Assembly: GCA_019395295.1 (NCBI GenBank)
Contig: CM033342.1
Location: 20,964,679 to 21,028,678, forward strand
Source: Osmanthus fragrans
Lineage: Eukaryota > Streptophyta > Magnoliopsida > Lamiales > Oleaceae
Length of the DNA: 64,000 bases
Direction of reading: 5' to 3'
The notes beneath the pieces are model-generated. The model saw only the letters and a list, made by a program, of their open reading frames with translations. It was not told the DNA's origin and made no database searches. Positions within the stretch are counted from its first letter, which is position 1; each line of letters opens with the position of its first letter. Positions 52,301 through 63,414 of the stretch are shown here, piece by piece. The translations under genes and the position numbers were made by a program.

Positions 52301-54452
52301 CCATGCCACATCCAGTGCCACGGCTGCACCTGCCAGGCCCCACCGGAGTTTCAGCATAAACAACCAGCTTAAGAAAATATGTAAACCAAGTGCTGCTGCT
52401 GTTATCACAGCTATTGCCATGACCTTGCTTTGCGCCTGTAAAAATTTAGTCGTCGGAAATATCATCGCATAAGCAAACTGCTGGGGAATCATCCAGAGGG
52501 AGAATTTTCCAGCCGCAGTCGAAATAGCTTCTGTTTGGCCTAAAAGCTTCAAGATTGGAGTGGCAAATACAAAGAAAGAAACCATTGCAAGTGCCATGAT
52601 ATTGAGTATCAGCAATGATCTTTGCATGTGTATTCCAAGCATTTCTAATTGGTTTGCTCCGAATGCTTGCCCGCAAAACGTTTCTAGTGCACTTGACATG
52701 CCCAACTGCGTCAAAATCAGGTGCATAAATCAATCATCACCTTCCCTGCCTTACAACTCTAGATGATCATCTTATCACCGTCACATTATCCAGTGAACTT
52801 TGAATGCATTTTCAGATATTGGATAACATGACAATGATTCCCACTATGTGATCAATGATTATTTAGACTGTAAATGAATAACGTAATTCATTAAAGTAAG
52901 CCCTCTTTTCTAGAAATTTAGAGTTAGCTCACGTCAATTTATCGCAACCTTCTTAATTTAAGGAGAAATGTTTTTCAGCATTCTTTTCAGATTATTAATA
53001 GTTCTGTAAGAAGATTAGATGCCCTAATGAGATGTGTATTCACTGACTACACAACCTTCTTGCTTTATATAGAGTCGAGGCCAACTATGAAATCCTCAAG
53101 TAATTTCCATCCTTCATCAACTAGAAAAAGGATTTTGCTACTTGTACATCAAAAAGGTACATAAGCGGTTACCGAAAATAACGTGAAGGGAAAAGACTGA
53201 ATGAAAAAGTTGATATAGTTTTAAACTATCAAATGATAGAGCGTTGTGTGACATTCCCTTGTGTAAACTCAATTTACGCGTAGCAAGATTCCCAGAAAGA
53301 TACTTCAATGGACGGTCTGAGGTGATTTGAATAGTTAAGAGTTTGAGGTGTCAAGGCACGAGGGGAAGGTACCAAAAAAAAAAAAAAAAGTTAGTAAAAG
53401 AGGGATAATTGCTCATAATCACTAAAGTAATTTTCTTACATTAGACGTCCTTCAATAATGCTGAAAAATTAAAGTTAAGAAAAGGACGACAATTGCAGTC
53501 ACGGTCACTGAAGAAATTTTCTTAATTCAGCAGCCACTGAAATTGTACGAATATATAGAATCGAGACAGTAATACCGAAAAATTAAGTCCCTATTTGATT
53601 CCAATTTTTTCCAAAATTCATTTTTCAGTCTCTTCTTTTCAGCCACGTATTCTTTATTAAATAATGTTTCACTCAAATCAGAAAAAATTCTTTCTTTTTT
53701 AACCGCACATTCTTCGTCAATCTACTGTTCCAAAATACATTCTTAAAAAAAATGTGAATCAAACACCCACTAAAGTTATAATTGCAGTCACTAAAGTCAT
53801 TTTCTTATGTAGTTACCCAAATTTTGCCAATCCATAGAATATAGAAGGTTAGAGTAATACTGAAAAATGAGAGTCATGTTAAAAGGGAAAGTTTCAGTCA
53901 CCGTCACTCGAGTAATTTTCTTACCTCGCTCAAGCTCCTAACCTTATTAACACCAAGTGACTATTTAACAAATTTCAGTGACCATTGCTGAAATAAACCC
54001 TAATTAGAAAAGATAAAACGATGGTGACGTTTACCTACATTACCACCGCACATTTAGGATTCACCACCACCATCGCCGCCATCAGCAACGACACATACAA
54101 TAATGAAAGAAAAACTATACATACATACCAAGACGCCATAAGGAATGGCCGCGATGACAGAATTTTCCACAGAAACTGCAGCCAGTTGAATGGTTCCAAT
54201 ATGGCCGACCACCACCTGAGTGGTGGCCATGAAGGCGTACTGGAAGAAGGAGGTGAAAATTGACGGACCAGCAACGTACCATAGCTTCTTTGATTCAGTG
54301 GAGAATTCTCTAACAAAATCCTTAACTCCATTAATTGGGCCAATCTCATCTTCTTCATCACAAAATGATGTTTGAGATATTTCTTCATTTTTCATGTCAT
54401 TTTGAACATGCTTTATGGAAATGAGTGGTTCAACTACCCCTGCACCAGTCAT
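49323..54452 (-). CDS. MATE efflux carrier (DETOXIFICATION family)
   Basis: Minus-strand gene, 8 exons: 54452-54129, 52705-52164, 51508-51422, 50561-50505, 50335-50097, 49984-49866, 49648-49562, 49424-49323. The sum is 1557 nt in one frame (518 residues), a little longer than the usual 480-510. All introns are GT-AG. The acidic cytosolic N-terminus (1-50) is followed by FSTESKKLWYVAGPSIFTSF and the MatE repeats with about 12 membrane helices. Family signatures are GHIGTIQLAAVSVENSVIAA, GMSSALETFCGQAFGANQLE, FLQAQSKVMAIA and, in the second half, SVRVSNELGSGHPGRVKFS. The protein should exchange H+ or Na+ for an organic solute (flavonoid, alkaloid or similar) at the vacuolar or plasma membrane. 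The closest recalled group is the DTX29-35 clade, but the subgroup and substrate are not decided. The last exon (AKERLKGWRGE then a hydrophilic tail) is the least certain. Intron 1 holds a MITE. Confidence 0.9.
53586..53770 (+). repeat. hAT-type MITE family A, copy 5 (intron 1 of the MATE gene)
   Basis: TCCCTATTTGATTCCAATTT begins it. TTTTTTAACCGCACATTCTT and the right end GAATCAAACACCCAC match family A. On both sides are imperfect repeats of GCAGTCACTRAAG..ATTTTCTTA (53405-53570 and 53775-53935), which may belong to an older element it landed in. Confidence 0.65.
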
Positions 54453-54718
54453 GGTGAATCTGTATGTGAATTAAAATGATCTGCTTCTCATTATATTATT
54501 GAGGTGTGTATTGTCATTGTCTCTGTCGGAATGGGCCAAGTTGTACTAGCGCAAGCAATAAACGTGGGAGACTCGCGTTTCACAAGCACCAAGTAATATG
54601 TTGGGTACCGTTGATAAATGAAGAGGAAATTACCGAGTTCCATGTGTTTAAAAATTGGAATTCAAAAATCAGGGATCAAATTTTATAATTCAAATATCAG
54701 AAGGAAATACGTGTGAAT
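54453..54718. other. Upstream region of the MATE gene
   Basis: The promoter should lie here on the minus strand. ATAATATAATG near 54495 is TATA-like when reversed. No clear regulatory motif can be defended. The block ends where a large inverted-terminus element begins. Confidence 0.35.
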
Positions 54719-56013
54719 GGCTCTTTGAAAAGCTCATATTTCCACATTAGCCTTTGACCAAATAATACATTAAAAAAAAAATGAAAAAACCAAAAAAATT
54801 ACAAAAGGAACGAAAATCCCAAAATACCCATAAAAAAATCGGCTGTTTATAATCGATTTTCAGGCTGTTAACAGCCGATTTGATAGGCTGTTGACTTTAA
54901 ATTTTTTTTTTAATAACAATAAATAATTTAATTGTTATTCTGTATTTTCGTATATAAAAAGAAAATTAATAAAATTTAATATTTTGATATAATGAAAGAA
55001 ATAACTTTAAATTGATAATTACGAAAATGAAATAATATTATTTTTTTAATATAGTATATTCCAAATGTAATTAAATAATATTTGTATTTTTTTCTTTAAT
55101 AATTTCCTTTTGTTTTAATTTGTATATAAAATAAAATAATAACTTTTTAAATTTAATAATTTACTACCAAAAATCAAACGTAATTAAATAATATTTGTAT
55201 TTTTTTCACTTTAATAAATTTCTTTTGTTTTAATTTTTATATATAAAATTAACTAAATAATTAATTTTAAATTGATAATTACGAGAATGAAATATTATTT
55301 TGTAACAAATTAGCAAATTCTTTTTTTTTTCATTTTAATATTTTAATTAATTTAAAATTCTTCAATTTAATATTATTTGTAAATAAATATTTATTTTTTT
55401 CAAAGTTAATTAAATAATAATAAATTTTTTCATTTAATTATTTATATATATATATAATTAAATGAAGAAATTTAAATTGATAATTACCAAAAATCAAACG
55501 TAATTAAATAATATTTGTATTCTTTTTTACTTTAATAAATTTCTTTTTTTTAATTTTTATATATAAAATTAAATAAATAAATAAATAATTTTAAATTGAT
55601 AATTACGAGAATGAAATATTTTTTTTTTAAAAAATAGCAAATTCTTATTTTATTTTCATTTAAATAATTCAATTAATATAAAATTCTTTAATTAAATATT
55701 CTTTGCAAATAAATCTTTAATGTTTCAAATTTAATTAAATAAAATTTATATCTTTTACTTACTTTTAATATTTTTCATTTCTTTAAATTATTTATCTATA
55801 TAATTAAATGAAGAAATTGAAATTGATAATTACCAAAAACGAAATTCAAACGGAAAATTTAAATTGATAATTCTTTTTTTCGTTTTTTTACTTGTAATAT
55901 TTTTTTTAATTCTTTTTTCCGTATAATTGTTAGAATTCGGTTCACTTAATTTTTTGAGATTATGTTGTATTCCATTATCTAATGTTTTATGTGCTAATAA
56001 TTTAAATTTTTAC

Positions 56014-56245
56014 AGCATGAAGTACCATTTGGATGCAACATTGAGACAGATGCTAGGTAAGAATACCTAGAACAGTAGCCTTAACTAGATTAGTATTGGA
56101 TCTGTTGGATGCAGAGTATGAAGACATGCTTCGTTAGTCATTTTTGTAGCCCCTGTACGAGTAGAGACACCTGCAGTTCTCGGGACAGATCATCGATACC
56201 CTACTGTGTCGATTGCTGAGTCCAGTAGACGGCAATGCCCTTCAC
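56014..56245 (+). other. Normal-composition island with exon-like edges
   Basis: TTTTTACAG, then CATGAAGTACCATTTGGATG... GATGCTAG, then GTAAGAATAC looks like an internal exon with acceptor and donor. The following 180 bp (to about 56240) is also of ordinary G+C. Neither part translates to a protein I recognise. It may be a captured gene fragment inside the A/T-rich element. Confidence 0.35.
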
Positions 56246-56839
56246 TTTCAAATTGTTTAATTTGAATATTCTTTGTAAAGAATCTTCAATTTTGCTCAAT
56301 TTTAATTAAATAATATTTATATTATTTATTTAATCTTTCTAATTTCTTTTTGTTTAATTGTTTAATATATATAATTAAATAAAGAATTTTCAATTAATAA
56401 TTACCTTAATTAAGTATTCTATTCAACGAAATTAAAAAAAAAAAATCATTTAGTTTTTTTCTACATTAAAATAGTTTAATTAAATATTCTTTGTAAAGAA
56501 TCTTCAATTTTATTCAATTTTAATTAAATAATATTTATAGTCTTTATTAAATCTTTGTAATTTCTTTTTGTTTAATTTTTTAATATATATAATTAAATAA
56601 AAAATTCCATTGATAATTACCTTAATTAAGTGTTCTATTCAACGAAATTAACAAAATATTTTTTTTTCATTTACTGTTTTTACTTTAAAATTGTTTAATT
56701 AGATATTCTTTGTAAAGAATCTTCAATTTTGTTCCAATTTAATTAAATAATACTTATATTCTTTATTCAATCTTTGTAATTTTTTTTTGTTTATTTTTCT
56801 AATATATATAATTAAATAAAGAATTTTCAATTGATAATT

Positions 56840-57640
56840 ACCAAAATTAAATATTAAATAAATAATTATATAATTAAATGTTAAGAAATTGAATAAAATT
56901 TATGTAATTAAATAAATAATTTTAATTTGGTAATTATCAAACTTAAATATTTTATATTATCAAATTAGCTAATTAAATTTATATAATTAAAGAAATAATT
57001 TTAATTTGATAATTACCAAAATTAAATATGAAATAAATAATTATATACTTAAACGTTAGGAAATTTAATAAAATTTATATAATTAAAGAAATAATTTTAA
57101 TTTGGTAATTATCAAAATTAAATATTTTATATTACCAAATTAGCAAATTAAATTTATATAATTAAATAATTAATTTTAATTTGATAATTATCAAAATTTA
57201 ATATGAAATAAATAATTGTATAATAAAAGAAGTAGTTTTAATTTGGTAATTATCAAAATTAAATATTTTATATTATCAAATTAGCAAATTAAATTTATAT
57301 AATTAAAGAAATAATATTAATTTGATAATTACCAAAATTAAATATGAAATAAATAATTATATAATTAAATGTTAGGAAATTTAATAAAATTTATATAATT
57401 AAAGAAATAATTTTAATTCGGTAATTATCAAAATTAAATATTTTATATTAGCAAATTAGCAAATTAAATTTATATAATTAAATAATTAATTTTAATTTGA
57501 TAATTATCAAAATTAAATATGAAATAAATAATTGTATAATTAAATGTTACGAAATTGAATAAAATTTATATAATTAAAGAAGTAATTTTAATTTGGTAAT
57601 TATCATACCAAAATTACATATGAAATAAATAATTATGGAA
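56840..57640. repeat. A/T-rich satellite-like tandem array
   Basis: Five or more imperfect units contain AATTTATATAATTAAAGAAA, TTAATTTGGTAATTATCAA and AATATGAAATAAATAATTAT in fixed order. Higher-order spacing is about 150-170 bp with shorter internal half-units. An earlier, more diverged array of AATTACCAAAAATCAAACGT-type units covers 55000-55880. Confidence 0.8.
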
Positions 57641-58361
57641 GTGCAAATACTATGAACTTGTTTTTAACCTTATGACGAAAATTCGAGAGTGTTAGATGTC
57701 AATTGGATGATGAAATGAGTCAAAGTGATGAAATATAGTCAAAACATGATTACATATCAACTTTCAAATTGAAAAGTTTTGCACCGGTTTTCAGCCTCAT
57801 CTTAAAATTCTTTTTTAACATAGTAGAAGATCGAATTAGAAGTTGACATCTAAATCAAAGTTGTATCCCTTTAATTTAGCTTTTCAACACATCTTGAATC
57901 ATCTCAATCGGATATCAGTAGAGAACGTTATGGCCAAAAGGAGTGAAAATAAATCAATTTTCAACCGTAGAACGATGTCCAAATTTTTAGTAGGAGATTG
58001 ATATCCATTTTTGGCCTAGTAAACGTTCGAATTGAGAAGGAGCTATTTCTAGAAAAGTTGTAGCCCTTTGAGTTATATTTCCAACCCATTTTGAATCGCC
58101 TTAATCGGATATCGAGAGAAAAAGTTATGACAACAATAATGAAACAGACGCATAGTGAAACAGCCAAAACAGCGGACTTTTCGACTGTTAACAGCCAATT
58201 TTTCAGCTGTTAACAGCCGAAAATTCGTTTATTCATTTAAGGGTAATTTTGTCTTTAAACCTCCAATAGGCCAAAGTGAAAATGTGAACTTATAAAAAAG
58301 TCAAAGTGGAATTTAGGCCTTTTGACTGGGTCATTTTTAAAAGAACCCCAAATATTAGGTA

Positions 58362-59760
58362 TGAGGTATGAATATAAATAATTACAAACTCTAACAATTT
58401 CATTCTCACTCTCACGCACTTCATCTTCTTCCTCTTCCTCTCTGCTACTCTGCCCTCAACCGCCCACCACTGGAAACCTGCCTATTTTACGTCAAATGAG
58501 CACGTCGCGCTTTCGCAACCACGTTAGAAGCACTGCGGCGATCTGAACCACGCAGTGGAGTGGGTTTGTGCGAATCATAGCAAGTACGAAGCTCTGCAAC
58601 TAGCGCACAGCGAAGCAGAAGCACTGTAATTAGGCAGATTTGGTGGTGGATCTTGCGGTTGGGGAAGCACTATAAGGAGGCGAAGCACTGTAAGGAGAAG
58701 CAATGTAATTAGGCAGAAGCATTGTAAGGAGGCGAAGCAGAAGCAGCGTTCCTAGGCAGATTTGGTGGTGGATCTAGATTTGGTGGGTTTTGTGATGATT
58801 TTTTGTAGCCCATGGTTAGCGTGGAATCTGTGGTTGTATAGGTCGGAGATGGCTGCATTGTGAACACTGCTGCCCGTGGCTCTGCTTGATTTTTTTTTTG
58901 GTTTTGATCGTTGGTGGTTTGCTTGGTTGCGTGGTGGATCTGACGATTTGGGGTGGGTTTTATTGAATTTGGCAGTGTCAGGAGCGGTTTGTGGTGGTAA
59001 TGGTTGCTGGAGGTCACGGTTGGTGTTGGTGTGGTGGTGATGGTGGCGTCTGTGGCTGTAGCAATAGTGCTGGTGTGGGTTCAAATCTGGTTGGTGGTGG
59101 TGATGATAGTGGTGAGGTTGGTGGTGGTAGTGTTTTGTTGTTATTGTTGGTGGTGGTTGTGAGGGTGGCAGTGCAGGCAACAGTGATGAGATGGGACGAA
59201 GAGGGTCTGTGACTAATTATTTAGTTGATTTGTGACCAAGTATTGTGGTCGAGGAGGGGACGGTGGCAGTGACGGGGATGGGTTGAAGAGTGTCTGTGAC
59301 CAACTATTTGGTTGATCTGTGACCAATTATTAAGATCGGGATTCAGGGTTTCGGGTGTATGTAACCAAGCACTCAACTGTGACGTAAAAATTGGACCAAT
59401 TACTCATCCATGACCTAAACATTTGATAATGTGTGACTAAAAAATTTTCGCGACTAGTTAATTTGAAAAACTGTGACCAACAAATAAACTGTGACATACA
59501 ATTTGTGACCTCAAAAATATCTGTGACCTATAAATTTTTTAATTTGTGACCTCGAAATAATTTATAATCAATTAATTTGATAATATGTGACTAGTAAATT
59601 AATTGTGACCTTGAATTATGTAAATTGACTAAAAATCGTACAATTGTGACATTAAAATAATTAATTAATAAAATGATACCTGATTTTTGCACTTCAAAAT
59701 CTTGCACCCGAATTTTGAATTGAGGTAAACAATGCCCCTGACATATGAATTTTTCCCATA
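58362..59760 (-). mobile_element. GTCACAA-array repeat family, copy 5 (inverse)
   Basis: In reverse orientation: TTAGGTATGAGGTATG at the left edge, CTCTCACGCACTTC and CCTCTTCCTCTC (58400-58440), a GC-rich GGTGGTGG core to 59200, then TGTGACC/TGTGACTAA motifs to 59650 and the end ATACCTGATTTTTGCACTTC ... ATGAATTTTTCCC. A minisatellite of GAAGCACTGTAAGGAG-type units lies at 58605-58740. Pro/His-rich and Gly/Val-rich open frames on the two strands are compositional. Confidence 0.6.
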
Positions 59761-59906
59761 AATGAACCCTACTTGGTGGCAGAGACATGCATGGGCCCCA
59801 CGCATTTTTTTAATTATATGTGGGCCCCACACAGTGAGGGGTTTTTAAAATATCGGTAAGAAATGTCCCTCTACACTGGACATTTTCCTTGATAAATTGT
59901 TCAAAA

Positions 59907-60752
59907 GGTTAAATCAATCACCATCCAATTTTATATTTAATTTGATTTAATTTAATTTTATTGTAATCACTCAACTTTATACTCAGTATCACCATGGTCA
60001 CTCAATTTAATTTTACTTCATCATAATCACCTAATTTCATATAACGTTTCATCATAACTACCCAACTTCTTTTCACTATTTTCAGTAATTTAAAATGGGT
60101 AAAATGGTAATTTTGCATTATGTATTAAAAATAAATTTATAAAAATAATAAAATAAAAACTTATTTTGAAAAAAAAAATTAAAACTTGTTTTAAAAAATG
60201 TTACTTAAAAAAATTAAATTAAAATAAAATAAAAACTTATTTTTTTTTTAAAAAAAAAAAGTTACTTAAACAAATAAAATAATATAAAACTTTTTTTAAA
60301 AAAATTAAAACTTATTTTTAAAAAAAATTTCATCAAAAAAATAAAATAAAATAAAAACTGTTTTTTTAAAAAAAAAAAGTTACTTAGAAAAATAAAATAA
60401 AATAAAAACTTATTTTAAAAAATGATTTTAAAAAAAATATTTTTTAATTTATTTTTATATATAATGCAAAGTTACCATTTTACATTTTTAAAAATTAGTG
60501 AAAATGATGAAAAAAGTTGGTTAGTCATGATGAACTACTATATTAAATTGGATGACCATGGTAAAATAAAATAAAATTGAGTGATCATAATAACACCAAA
60601 TATATAGTTGGATAGCCATGATAAAATAAAATTAAATTGAATGGCCATGGTGATAACAAATATATAGTTGGATAGTCATGATGAAACAAAATCAAATTAA
60701 GTGATCATGCGACACTAAATATAAAGTTGAGTGGCCATTGATGAATTTAACC
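59907..60752. mobile_element. Foldback/MITE element, family C, long copy
   Basis: The left end GGTTAAATCAATCACCATCC and the right end, reversed, GGGTTAAATTCATCAATGGC match the ends of 24105-24362. Each arm consists of repeated 'CACTCAATTTAATTTTACTTCATCATGA'-type units of about 45-50 bp. The centre (60120-60450) is a tract of AAAATAAAATAAAAACTTATTTT repeats. No coding content. Confidence 0.75.
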
Positions 60753-61269
60753 CACTATTTAAATTATAAATAAATATGTGTTCCTAAAAATATAGAGTGA
60801 GCAAAAATTATCAAAATTATTGAATTGAATTAGATTGATCGATTTGATCTGATTTTGCTTATATTTTGATCGATTCTCGATGTTAAACTTGAGAGCCAAT
60901 CAATTTTGATCTGATTCTTGTTTCTATACCTAAAATTGAAAAACATGTATAACTTGATATTTTTTATGTTATAAATATAAATTTATCAATTGAAAGTTGA
61001 AACAGTGGTTGTCGCACCAACCACATGGAAGTTAAATTTTTATTTTATAAATATGAAATGGCCTTCTTCCATTTGTTTAATCTACTTCTTAAATTACGAG
61101 CATGACACATGTTCGACTTTTTGGACTTATATGCTTAGGACCAATGCACTGGCGTATCCAATACTTGGTGAGCACTCACGGCCGTGCGTGTTTGATCGGC
61201 CGGGATGAATTTTTTGTTAATAATATAATAGACAAACGTTTTAGGTTATATTACTAATAATTCATTCTA
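60753..61269. other. Spacer with no recognised feature
   Basis: A 72-codon open frame (60990-61208) shows no recognised motif. The composition is mixed. Nothing else is visible. Confidence 0.35.
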
Positions 61270-61385
61270 ATTTCAAACATCCCTTCTAACTAAGTTGGTT
61301 AGAGCTTGCATTTACATATTGGAAATCTCAAATTTGAATCCCTTACGAACCAATTTATTGTGCAATATTTTTAGTTATACAATTT
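61270..61385 (+). mobile_element. SINE-like or tRNA-like fragment
   Basis: TAACTAAGTTGGTTAGAGCT is a good Pol III A box (tRNA D-arm) and CAAATTTGAATCCCTT, about 35 bp on, a fair B box. The segment between lacks a usable anticodon stem. No poly-A tail or flanking duplication is defined, so either a decayed SINE head or a tRNA fossil is possible. Confidence 0.5.
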
Positions 61386-61684
61386 TTACCAAAATTAATG
61401 CAATAGGGAGGAACCAGAGGGGATTTTTATGTGTGAGTTATTGTTCAGATTATTGAAAGCTTGATCATTACGGCACTTCTTGAATCTTGACACTAAATTT
61501 AACAAAATAATATATGTTAGGTTTTAGCGATTTTAATGCATTTGTAAAGATGCGAACCTGTGCTCTTCCATTGAATTATACAAAACAAAACTTGGCAGCA
61601 TTGTCATTTTCTGAGTACAGTTTATTCTTATAACAGAATTAAAAATGTTCAATTTGAACAAAATAATTCTTATATTTAAATTTT
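61386..61684. other. Spacer with no recognised feature
   Basis: About 300 bp of A/T-rich sequence between the SINE-like segment and a family A MITE. No coding potential. Confidence 0.35.
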
Positions 61685-61844
61685 AGGCCTTATTTGATTC
61701 CCATTTATTTCAAAATACATTATTCAATAAAATAACATTACACGCAAATTCAAAATTTTTTCTTATTTTTAACCACACAATCTCCATTAAATTGCTATTC
61801 TAAAATGTATTTTTGGCCAAAAAAAGTACATCAAATGAGCTCTT
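61685..61844 (+). repeat. hAT-type MITE family A, copy 6
   Basis: AGGCCTTATTTGATTCCCAT, CATTATTCAATAAAATAACA, TTTTTAACCACACAATCTCC and the right end TACATCAAATGAGCTCTT align with copy 4 in order. Confidence 0.7.
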
Positions 61845-62102
61845 AATATTTTATTGCGGTCGACGATGAACGACCACCCATGCTGACTCAAATTCCTGGA
61901 TCCCCCACTCGACCAATGCCTACATAATTTCGTATATAGAGCCTAAAGCTTAAACCATGGCATGGCAGTAAGCACAAGTTGGACTAGTTAAATGTATTTT
62001 TTATCTATACATTTTTTAAGACTCATAATTAACTTATTATTTACACATTTTGTAAGATCCTCAGATTATAATGACTTACTAAACATTCACAAATAACTCT
62101 AA

Positions 62103-62345
62103 TGGTCTGTTTGATTGCAAGGGTGGAAAATGGGTAGAAAGAAAATGGATTCCAGGGAAGTGGATTGCCTGGAATTGGTTTACCGGGAAAATCCAATTTT
62201 TTGTGTTTGATTGACAACATTTTCCAGGTGGACATTTTCCACCTTTTGTTGTTTGATAGATATAATTTTCCATGGAAAATTTCAAGATTTTCCAGCTTTT
62301 TGTGTTTGATTACTTTATGTTTTCCAAGGAAAATATTTCTTTCAT
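62103..62345 (+). repeat. hAT-type MITE family B, copy 4 (partial)
   Basis: GGTCTGTTTGATTGCAAGGG and GGGTAGAAAGAAAATGGATT match the left end of family B at 36050. Then several TGTTTGATTGACAACATTTTCC-type internal repeats follow. The right terminus is not preserved. Confidence 0.55.
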
Positions 62346-63078
62346 TATTTAATTAATTTTTTTTTTCATAATTGTAAATTATATCAGTTTTTCTCAATTT
62401 TTGAGATTTTAAAGTTTTTCCTTTGTTTTTCCAATATTTAATTGAATTCATTTTTTGTGTTTTCTTTATTTTTTGTTTTACTTTTTGTCAATTTTTCTGA
62501 ATTTCCAATTTTGTATTTTATTTCTTTGTTTTTGTTTTTTTTTTCCATTTAGGATTTGTTATTTATGTGACGCACGCTTCGTTTCTTGAATTCTGTGCAG
62601 TACATTTTAGTACAAGAGTTACAGAAGAATTTTTCCAGAAAAGCTGTTACAAATGGAGGAACTTTTGGATTGAAATAGTAATACAAACTAGCAGATGAAT
62701 CTGAAATTTTGAGTTTGAACTTGAATAATAAATTTGCACATACTGAAAAATACACGAACAATTGTTACAAAATAGCATACATATCATTTATCATATTTAT
62801 GCCCACACGGTGGGTATACAAAAGAGAAGATATGCAACTGTTCCATTTACGTAGTTGACGTCAGAAATACATTGCCATAATTTACAAACTCAACATTAAT
62901 ACCGTATCCTACAAAATACTGCACACATACATCCATACCATATGTTGCACAAGGCGGCAAACTAACAATTATGTGTGTGCGTTACAAAAACTAATCACAG
63001 TACATCATGCCCTTGAATTATCTATTCTAAAAACGTACAACATCATACAAAAACGAAGAGGGGCACTTCATGCGCAAT
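62346..63078. other. Spacer with no recognised gene
   Basis: T-rich then mixed-composition sequence. Short open frames on both strands lack recognised motifs. The part from about 62560 on is of ordinary composition and could belong to the same decayed gene as the next feature. Confidence 0.35.
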
Positions 63079-63414
63079 CTACGAAGGTGGAGGCTGATCA
63101 CGCCCAAGCTTGTCAAAAACTAAAGCACGCATGTATTTCTCACTTGTCAAATTCTGAAATACCTTAGCCACAACGTCGTCGGACTGAAATACTTTCATGA
63201 TTTCCAAAATGCGTGATTTAAGTAACATATATTCTAGTATTCTCATTTCCAATTGCTATATTGATCTTTCTAACAATTTAATAAATTTAGTCACCATTGT
63301 CTTCTGTAAGGTAGTTTGCGAAACGTGTTGGTGGGTAACATAATTAGGAATTGTTGGTGCTAATAATTCATCATTAAATCCTTGAACGTTGATCCTTATA
63401 CTCAAAGATGCAAT
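63079..63414 (-). pseudogene. Unrecognised decayed ORF
   Basis: On the minus strand, 112 codons are open except for one in-frame TAG near 63256. The C-terminal half reads LLKSRILEIMKVFQSDDVVA, then KVFQNLTSEKYMRALVFDKL and ends GRDQPPPS stop. It looks like real amphipathic helical protein sequence, but I cannot assign a family. It may be the C-terminus of a transposon-encoded or DNA-binding protein. No start codon or splice context was established. Confidence 0.35.

Larger units (their letters stand above)
54719..58356. mobile_element. Large inverted-terminus block filled with A/T-rich tandem repeats
   Basis: The left end GGCTCTTTGAAAAGC and CCTTTGACCAAATAA correspond, inverted, to the right end GGCCTTTTGACTGGGTC and AAAAGAACCCC. 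Inside both ends lie GGCTGTTAACAGCCGATTT (54871) and CTGTTAACAGCCGAAAAT (58215), in themselves palindromic. The interior (54900-57640) is extremely A/T-rich with units such as AATTACCAAAATTAAATATG that recur every 150-170 bp. At 56014-56245 a normal-composition island sits inside. About 57640-58160 is non-repetitive. No transposase is seen. It may be a large non-autonomous DNA transposon; the superfamily is undecided. Confidence 0.5.

Noticed and set aside
52560..52766. Plus-strand ORFs opposite MATE exon 2
   Set aside because: They are antisense shadows. The minus-strand frame carries the conserved MATE motifs and valid splice sites.
58709..59212. Overlapping Pro/His-rich (minus) and Gly/Val-rich (plus) ORFs
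   Set aside because: Both strands are open because of GGTGGT repeats in the core of GTCACAA copy 5. No domain was recognised.
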